Shown: piece after piece, positions 6,486 to 10,013 of the stretch
How positions within the stretch are numbered: the stretch's first letter is position 1
Layout of the letters: every line of letters starts with the position of its first letter
Source: JAKBCQ01 sp021807585
GTDB lineage: Bacteria > Planctomycetota > Planctomycetia > Isosphaerales > Isosphaeraceae
Length of the DNA: 10,013 bases
Reading direction: 5' to 3'
Assembly (NCBI GenBank): GCA_027325115.1
Contig: DAHWFG010000006.1
Coordinates: forward strand, 1 to 10,013
Program-made: the position numbers and the translations under genes
Notes under the pieces: generated by a model
What the model saw: the letters and a program-made list of their open reading frames with translations, nothing else
The model's database searches: none
What the model was told of the DNA's origin: nothing

Positions 6486-7715
6486 ATGACACGATATTTT
6501 ATTGCGTTCTTGTTCGCGCAGGTCGTTTCGCGCGGGGTCGGCGGTTCGGCGCGAGCGCGGCGACGGGGCGTTCCGTGGTGGCTCGATTCGCGTAATTTCG
6601 TCTTCTTGGCGCTCGGATTGTTGTTGGGAATCGGCGGCGGCCGCAAGCTGTGGCGCGATTGGAAGGCGGGTCGAGCGACGCGTCGACTCGAACACGGCGA
6701 CGTCGCGGTTTCCGAGATCCTCGATTCGGCGCGATTCGGCAGGAGCGTGCTGTTCGAGTTGTTCAGGCTGCTCGCCGAGGCGCCCGACGCGGCGATCCGC
6801 GACGCGGCGGGACGAGCGATCGCGCGGCTCTGGAAACAAGACGAACTCGTCGCCGAGGAGGAACAGGCTCTCGTCAAACGGGGATTCTCGGTCGCATGGA
6901 ACGCCCGCAAACGCTATCCACGAAATCTCAAAGCGCCGATTCCAATTTCTGTTGATTATGGATTGATGTTTTTACGCGTAGACCCGGACGAGATCGGACC
7001 CGACGATCTTGCCTGGTCGCATCGCATCACGGGCGCCAGGCGCGCGAGCCTGGAGACGTTCGGGCCGTGGCGAAACGGCGCCGGGAGGCTCGAATTCGAG
7101 ATTCACCCGACCGATTTCATCGGCGAAGGCCCGCATCGACTGGCGCTCGAATCGCGCGTTCGAACCGTCTTTCAATCAAACGCATGGGAATGCGAATTGC
7201 CCAAAACCGCCTTCACGTTCGAGCTCGATCCCGGGCTCGATCCCGAATCGCTCGCGTCGACCGCCGACGACACGCGTCGAGCCGCGTTCCAGGCCGCGAT
7301 TCGGCTCGAACCCAAAGAGCACGCCGAGGAAGACGACGTGTTTCTGCCGCTCGATTCCGAGGTCGCGCTCCGCAATCCCCCCGTGATCGTCGTCGTCACC
7401 CCCCTCCCCTGCGATCTGGCGCATCGCGTTCTCATCGAAATCGAATGCGACGGTTCGGTCGAAACGCTCGAAGCGGGTTCGATCACCCTCGGCGGCCAGG
7501 GACACGGCGCCCGCTCGAACGATCGCGCCGAAATGCGATTCCCCCTCAAAATCACCGAAAACCGCACCGCGACGAAACTCGAACCCGAATCGGCTCGGTT
7601 GCGGACGCGGCTCGTCGCCGATCTCGAACTCGCCTGGGGAGACCCCTCAATCCGCTCGCTTTGGCCCGATTCGATCAGCGTCGATTGGATCGACGTTCAA
7701 ATCGTTCGACGATAA
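6486..7715 (+). CDS. membrane-anchored protein of unknown function
   Basis: I do not recognise this 409-residue protein. It opens with a short hydrophobic stretch (MTRYFIAFLFAQVV, residues 1-14), then a basic patch (ARARRR, 22-27). A clear membrane segment follows at about 37-51 (NFVFLALGLLLGIGG). A basic helix leads into a helical region (about 70-135) with one HEAT-like helix pair (VLFELFRLLAEAPDAAIRDA). The rest (about 150-409) looks like beta-rich domains, with alternating hydrophobic strands such as RLEFEIHPTDFI, PPVIVVVTPLP and HRVLIEIECDGSVETL. No catalytic motif is evident. The ATG at 6486 lies 24 bases after the STN-domain gene, so the two are probably one transcription unit. The ribosome-binding site is weak. 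The end lies close to the convergent phosphatase gene. Confidence 0.65.
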   Translation: MTRYFIAFLFAQVVSRGVGGSARARRRGVPWWLDSRNFVFLALGLLLGIGGGRKLWRDWKAGRATRRLEHGDVAVSEILDSARFGRSVLFELFRLLAEAPDAAIRDAAGRAIARLWKQDELVAEEEQALVKRGFSVAWNARKRYPRNLKAPIPISVDYGLMFLRVDPDEIGPDDLAWSHRITGARRASLETFGPWRNGAGRLEFEIHPTDFIGEGPHRLALESRVRTVFQSNAWECELPKTAFTFELDPGLDPESLASTADDTRRAAFQAAIRLEPKEHAEEDDVFLPLDSEVALRNPPVIVVVTPLPCDLAHRVLIEIECDGSVETLEAGSITLGGQGHGARSNDRAEMRFPLKITENRTATKLEPESARLRTRLVADLELAWGDPSIRSLWPDSISVDWIDVQIVRR

Positions 7716-7772
7716 TACTGTTTAAATCTTTAATTCTATGAATCATGACTTAATAAAATATTTTAACGTGTT
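7716..7772. other. AT-rich convergent gene junction
   Basis: This 57-base gap separates two convergent genes and is far more AT-rich than its neighbours. It contains a 12-bp perfect AT palindrome, TAAAATATTTTA (7754-7765), but no GC-rich hairpin with a T-run in either direction, so no standard intrinsic terminator can be called. Confidence 0.5.
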
Positions 7773-8405
7773 TTACCGTGATTCAATTCCGTTCAGATGC
7801 AAAATCGAATTCATCATGACGACGTTCGCCCCTCGTTCGTCGTATTCGACGATATTGATCCCGCCGTTGGCCTGACGGATCGACCGCGCCCGATCAATCG
7901 GCAGCCCGAGCCATCCCGCCAGCAGCGCGCGGTTGACGACGTTGTGCGCAGCAACGACGATCACCCGACCAGGATGCGCCGCGACGAGACGTTCGATCGC
8001 CCCAACCGCGCGACGCCGGACGTCTTCGAACGATTCCCCCTCCAGATAAGGAACCGTTCCCGGGTTCGCCATGAATCGGTCAAATTCGCCGGGATAACGT
8101 TCTTTCACCTCATCCCATGTCAATCCTTCCCAGCGACCGAGATCGGCCTCGATCAGCTCGGCGATCTCAATCGGCTCGAGCCCCGCTCCCCGCGCGATCG
8201 CGCACCCGGTTTCACGCGCCCGTCGAAGCGGGCTTGTATAAACCGCGACAATCGGCGCTTTCTCGAGCGCCCTCGCCGCGGCGAGAGCCTGCGACCGTCC
8301 CATCTCGTCGAGCGGAAGATCGCTCCCGCGTCCCTGCAGGCGATACGGAACGTCGCGATTCGCCGCGGTCGAACCATGCCGAACAAGATAAACCCGCGTC
8401 GTCAC
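7773..8405 (-). CDS. histidine phosphatase superfamily (phosphoglycerate mutase-like) protein
   Basis: The 210-residue product is a complete branch-1 histidine phosphatase. It starts VTTRVYLVRHGST with the RHG motif (R9, catalytic H10). LQGRGSDLPLDEMGRSQA (23-40) and TSPLRRARETG (57-67, R61) follow. IEADLGRWEG (85-94) carries the likely acid E86, and VVAAHNVVNRALL (150-162) the second His, H154. Members remove phosphate from small phosphoesters (phosphoserine, alpha-ribazole phosphate, phosphoglycerate); the substrate cannot be decided from sequence. The start is the GTG at 8405. It has GAGGAGA (8418-8412) six bases upstream, and the conserved fold begins there. A longer in-frame version up to 8597 would only add translated tandem repeat (GYDDAGPRRG units). 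The start overlaps the stop of the preceding 50-codon repeat ORF (GTGA), and pdxA lies just upstream, so it is probably translationally coupled within a pdxA operon. Confidence 0.92.
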   Translation of the reverse strand: MTTRVYLVRHGSTAANRDVPYRLQGRGSDLPLDEMGRSQALAAARALEKAPIVAVYTSPLRRARETGCAIARGAGLEPIEIAELIEADLGRWEGLTWDEVKERYPGEFDRFMANPGTVPYLEGESFEDVRRRAVGAIERLVAAHPGRVIVVAAHNVVNRALLAGWLGLPIDRARSIRQANGGINIVEYDERGANVVMMNSILHLNGIESR

Positions 8406-8554
8406 CCCGATTCTCCTCGGGCTCGAGTCGTCGCCTTCGCATCGCTTACGACGTACGTCGTCATACCCGCCGCGCCTCGGACCGTCGTCGTCACACCCGC
8501 CGCGCCTCGGACCGGCGTCGTCATACCCGCCGCGCCTCGGACCGGCGTCGTCAT
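8402..8554 (-). CDS. 50-codon repeat ORF linking pdxA and the phosphatase gene (doubtful protein)
   Basis: This frame starts at an ATG (8554-8552) overlapping the TGA of pdxA as ATGA. It ends at a TGA (8404-8402) overlapping the phosphatase GTG as GTGA. The product would be MTTPVRGAAG twice, then VTTTVRGAAG, then MTTYVVSDAK and a short tail ending RARGESG. It resembles no family I know. Three further in-frame start codons (8524 ATG, 8494 GTG, 8464 ATG) each have a GAGG core upstream. The precise overlap at both ends argues that ribosomes traverse it, as a coupling leader or mini-protein. Repetition and simple composition argue against a conserved functional protein. Confidence 0.3.
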   Translation of the reverse strand: MTTPVRGAAGMTTPVRGAAGVTTTVRGAAGMTTYVVSDAKATTRARGESG

Positions 8555-8559
8555 ACCCC
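8461..8559 (-). repeat. 30-bp tandem repeat, 3.3 copies, each with a ribosome-binding site and start codon
   Basis: Three full units lie at 8461-8490, 8491-8520 and 8521-8550, followed by a 9-base partial copy at 8551-8559. Units differ by only one to three bases. On the minus strand each unit reads CCGAGG, CGCGG, CGGGT, then ATGACGACG or GTGACGACG, then C/A and CGGT. This places GAGG 10 bases before a start codon. The 30-base period keeps all copies in one frame. The partial copy supplies the pdxA stop codon. The same arrangement, CCGAGG-5 bases-CGGG-GTGACGACGC-GGT, is found at the true start of the downstream phosphatase gene (about 8420-8391), differing mainly by the spacer and one missing T. 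Confidence 0.9.
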
Positions 8560-9615
8560 CTTCGCCGCCTTCGTCTCGGCCCTCCGACCCAGCACAATCC
8601 TTGACGCCACTCGAACCGCCTCGATCAGGCTGAACGTCTCGGCGATTCCTTTCCACGCAATATCATATGCCGTGCCGTGCGCCACGCTTGTGCGAACGAT
8701 CGGCAGCCCAAGCGTGACGTTCACCGCGTGCCGAAAGCCGATCGTCTTGAGCGCGACATGCCCCTGATCGTGATACATCGCCACAACCGCGTCATATTCT
8801 CCGTTGATTGCGCGATAAAAGAGCGTGTCGGCGGAGATCGGTCCGTTCACGTCAATCCCCTCGCCGCGCGCGGTCGCGATCGCCGGAGCGATCAGCCGAA
8901 TCTCTTCGTCGCCGAAAAGCCCGTTCTCACCCGCGTGTGGATTCAACCCCGCGACGGCGACTCGCGGCTTCCGACCCCCGGTCAACGCCCGCATCGATTG
9001 ATCGGCTAAAAGGATCTTTTGATAAATGCCCTCTTGTGTCAGCATTTTCGGCACATAAGAAAGCGGCGCGTGGAGCGTCGCGTGAACGACTCCCAGTCCC
9101 GCGTCGCCCCGGCTGACGGGAGGTCCAAGATAAAGCATCATCGCGTGCTCGGGCGCCTTGCATCGTTCGGCCAGGATCTCGGTGTGTCCGGGATACGCGA
9201 TCCCTCCCGCGTGAAGCGTCTCTTTATTGAGCGGAAGCGTCGTGATCGCGTCGATCGACCCCGAAAGCGCCAGATCGATCGCCGTCGTGAGATACAGATA
9301 CGCCGACCGACCCGCGCGGGAATCGACTCGACCGACGGGAGGGTCGCTCCAATCGGCGTCGGGCGCGGGATCAAGGCACGGAATCCGGTTGGAACTCGAA
9401 CGCGCTTCGCTGGGATTCGCGATCGTTTGAACCTCAACTCCACTGTCGACAAGCCGGATCGCTCGCTCCAAGATCGCCCGACTGCCGATCACAAACGGTT
9501 TCGCCAACGACCGAAGCGTCGATTCCCCCCACGCTTTGGCGATGATCTCGGGACCGATTCCGGCGATATCCCCCATCGTCAGGGCGATCAACGGCCGCTG
9601 GTCGATTTGTTCCAT
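8551..9615 (-). CDS. pdxA: 4-hydroxythreonine-4-phosphate dehydrogenase family protein PdxA
   Basis: PdxA oxidises 4-phosphohydroxy-L-threonine with NAD(P) in the DXP-dependent route to pyridoxal 5'-phosphate. The chosen start is the ATG at 9615, with a strong GAGGAGG (9627-9621) five bases upstream, giving 354 residues. An upstream start at 9648 lacks this support. Motifs, numbered from this start, are TMGDIAGIGPEI (13-24), YPGHTEILAE (141-150), HATLHAPLSYVP (178-189), GLNPHAGENGLFGDEE (223-238), GPISADTLF (258-266) and MYHDQGHVALK (280-290). The three metal-ligand His are H182, H227 and H282, with 45- and 55-residue spacing as in Escherichia coli PdxA. Unusual substitutions are Ile for Pro in GDPAG and Ala for Asp in the late DHGTA motif. 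PdxA2-type enzymes acting on sugar acid phosphates are an alternative, but no DUF1537 kinase is nearby. The stop lies in a tandem repeat and overlaps the next frame. Confidence 0.93.
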   Translation of the reverse strand: MEQIDQRPLIALTMGDIAGIGPEIIAKAWGESTLRSLAKPFVIGSRAILERAIRLVDSGVEVQTIANPSEARSSSNRIPCLDPAPDADWSDPPVGRVDSRAGRSAYLYLTTAIDLALSGSIDAITTLPLNKETLHAGGIAYPGHTEILAERCKAPEHAMMLYLGPPVSRGDAGLGVVHATLHAPLSYVPKMLTQEGIYQKILLADQSMRALTGGRKPRVAVAGLNPHAGENGLFGDEEIRLIAPAIATARGEGIDVNGPISADTLFYRAINGEYDAVVAMYHDQGHVALKTIGFRHAVNVTLGLPIVRTSVAHGTAYDIAWKGIAETFSLIEAVRVASRIVLGRRAETKAAKGV

Positions 9616-9739
9616 CCACGCCTCCTCGAAAACCCGATCGTTCTTCAAGATTCACGCCGTTTGATCGTCGTCGCGATGAATTGACAAGCCTTCAATCAAA
9701 AGTCGATTCCGAGCGCCGTCGATCCAATGCCCGCTCAAT

Positions 9740-9916
9740 TCAATGCGTTGCGATCGCTCGCGGCGGATTCACCCGACGACCGGGACGTTCCGATTCATCC
9801 CGCCGCGCCTCGTTTTTCGCCGCGGGAACAGCTCGAAGCTCATCCGAACCGCCGCATCCCGCGATTCCACCCCATACCAAGCATATCATTGCGCATGGAA
9901 TTCGCCAAGATCGCAT
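9740..9916 (-). CDS. very small putative lipoprotein
   Basis: The 58-residue product starts MRSWRIP and continues through a hydrophobic stretch (CAMICLVWGGIAG) to a lipobox IAGC (Cys21), followed by GGSDE. Acp-type signal peptidase II processing and lipidation at Cys21 would leave a 38-residue mature peptide, mostly charged and rich in Arg, Glu and Pro (ending RRVNPPRAIATH). No further domain is visible. The ATG at 9916 is chosen because a TTG further upstream (9958) would lie at or before the predicted transcription start. The Shine-Dalgarno is weak (GAG about nine bases upstream). The gene lies 124 bases before pdxA and directly after a good promoter candidate. It could instead be the remnant of a longer lipoprotein gene shortened by a frameshift. 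Confidence 0.5.
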   Translation of the reverse strand: MRSWRIPCAMICLVWGGIAGCGGSDELRAVPAAKNEARRDESERPGRRVNPPRAIATH

Positions 9917-9960
9917 CGTCGCCGTCTCGCGGGCCCGGTCTAAAATCGAAAGTTCCAAGT

Positions 9961-9990
9961 ATTATTCCCAACCCGACCAAGGTTTGTCGA
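9961..9990 (-). promoter_or_regulatory. candidate promoter for the lipoprotein-pdxA-phosphatase operon
   Basis: On the minus strand TCGACA (9990-9985) matches the -35 consensus at five of six positions. It is followed after 18 bases by AATAAT (9966-9961), which matches the -10 consensus at five of six. Transcription would begin near 9954, leaving about 38 bases before the ATG at 9916. No similar promoter was noticed between the lipoprotein gene and pdxA, so this may drive the whole minus-strand set. Confidence 0.4.
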
Positions 9991-10013
9991 GCGTCACGCA
10001 GCCCCGAAAGAGA

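Noticed and set aside
8451..8559. CRISPR array
   Set aside because: The 30-bp units are directly adjacent with no spacers, there is no leader or cas gene, and the units fit a tandem repeat tied to the gene junction.
8406..8597. N-terminal extension of the phosphatase with GYDDAGPRRG repeats
   Set aside because: It is only the tandem repeat translated in another frame. The conserved fold begins at the GTG at 8405, which has a GAGGAGA six bases upstream.

Overview
The window looks like part of a planctomycete chromosome (moderate confidence). The base composition is GC-rich with very frequent GATCG words. rsmH sits without the usual mraZ/ftsL/ftsI neighbours. An orphan STN-domain exported protein is present. 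A perfect inverted repeat built on a CTAACCCGACGCG...CGAGGG arm resembles intergenic repeats I recall from planctomycete genomes. No rRNA, tRNA, CRISPR array or insertion sequence was recognised.

Layout, left to right. Positions 3-284 are the C-terminal end of an NHL-repeat beta-propeller protein whose start lies outside the window. Positions 285-992 are a roughly 700-base gene-free stretch. It holds a degenerate AT-rich tandem repeat (about 282-428), a 25-bp perfect inverted repeat around a 45-base AT-rich spacer (590-684), and a plausible promoter (932-959) just before rsmH. rsmH (993-1916, TTG start) overlaps by 37 bases a long single-pass membrane protein with two C-terminal LysM domains (1880-4162). 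After about 200 empty bases comes a divergent PfkB-type sugar kinase homologue (4369-5517), then a secreted STN-domain protein (5634-6461) and a membrane-anchored protein of unknown function (6486-7715).

The right third is on the minus strand and converges on the plus genes at an AT-rich junction (7716-7772). Read in its own direction it begins with a good candidate promoter (9990-9961) and a very small lipoprotein (9916-9740). It continues with pdxA (9615-8551), a 50-codon ORF made largely of 30-bp tandem repeats (8554-8402), and a histidine-phosphatase superfamily enzyme (8405-7773). The stop of pdxA overlaps the start of the repeat ORF (ATGA), and the stop of the repeat ORF overlaps the start of the phosphatase (GTGA). 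Each 30-bp unit carries a GAGG Shine-Dalgarno-like core, a 10-base spacer and an ATG or GTG followed by ACGACG. It closely resembles the real ribosome-binding site and start of the phosphatase gene. This array of reiterated translation-start modules is the most unusual thing in the window.

Functionally, rsmH and the LysM protein appear to be a remnant division/cell-wall cluster. pdxA (vitamin B6 synthesis) and the phosphatase look like one translationally coupled operon. The STN protein and the unknown membrane protein are close enough (24 bases) to be cotranscribed.
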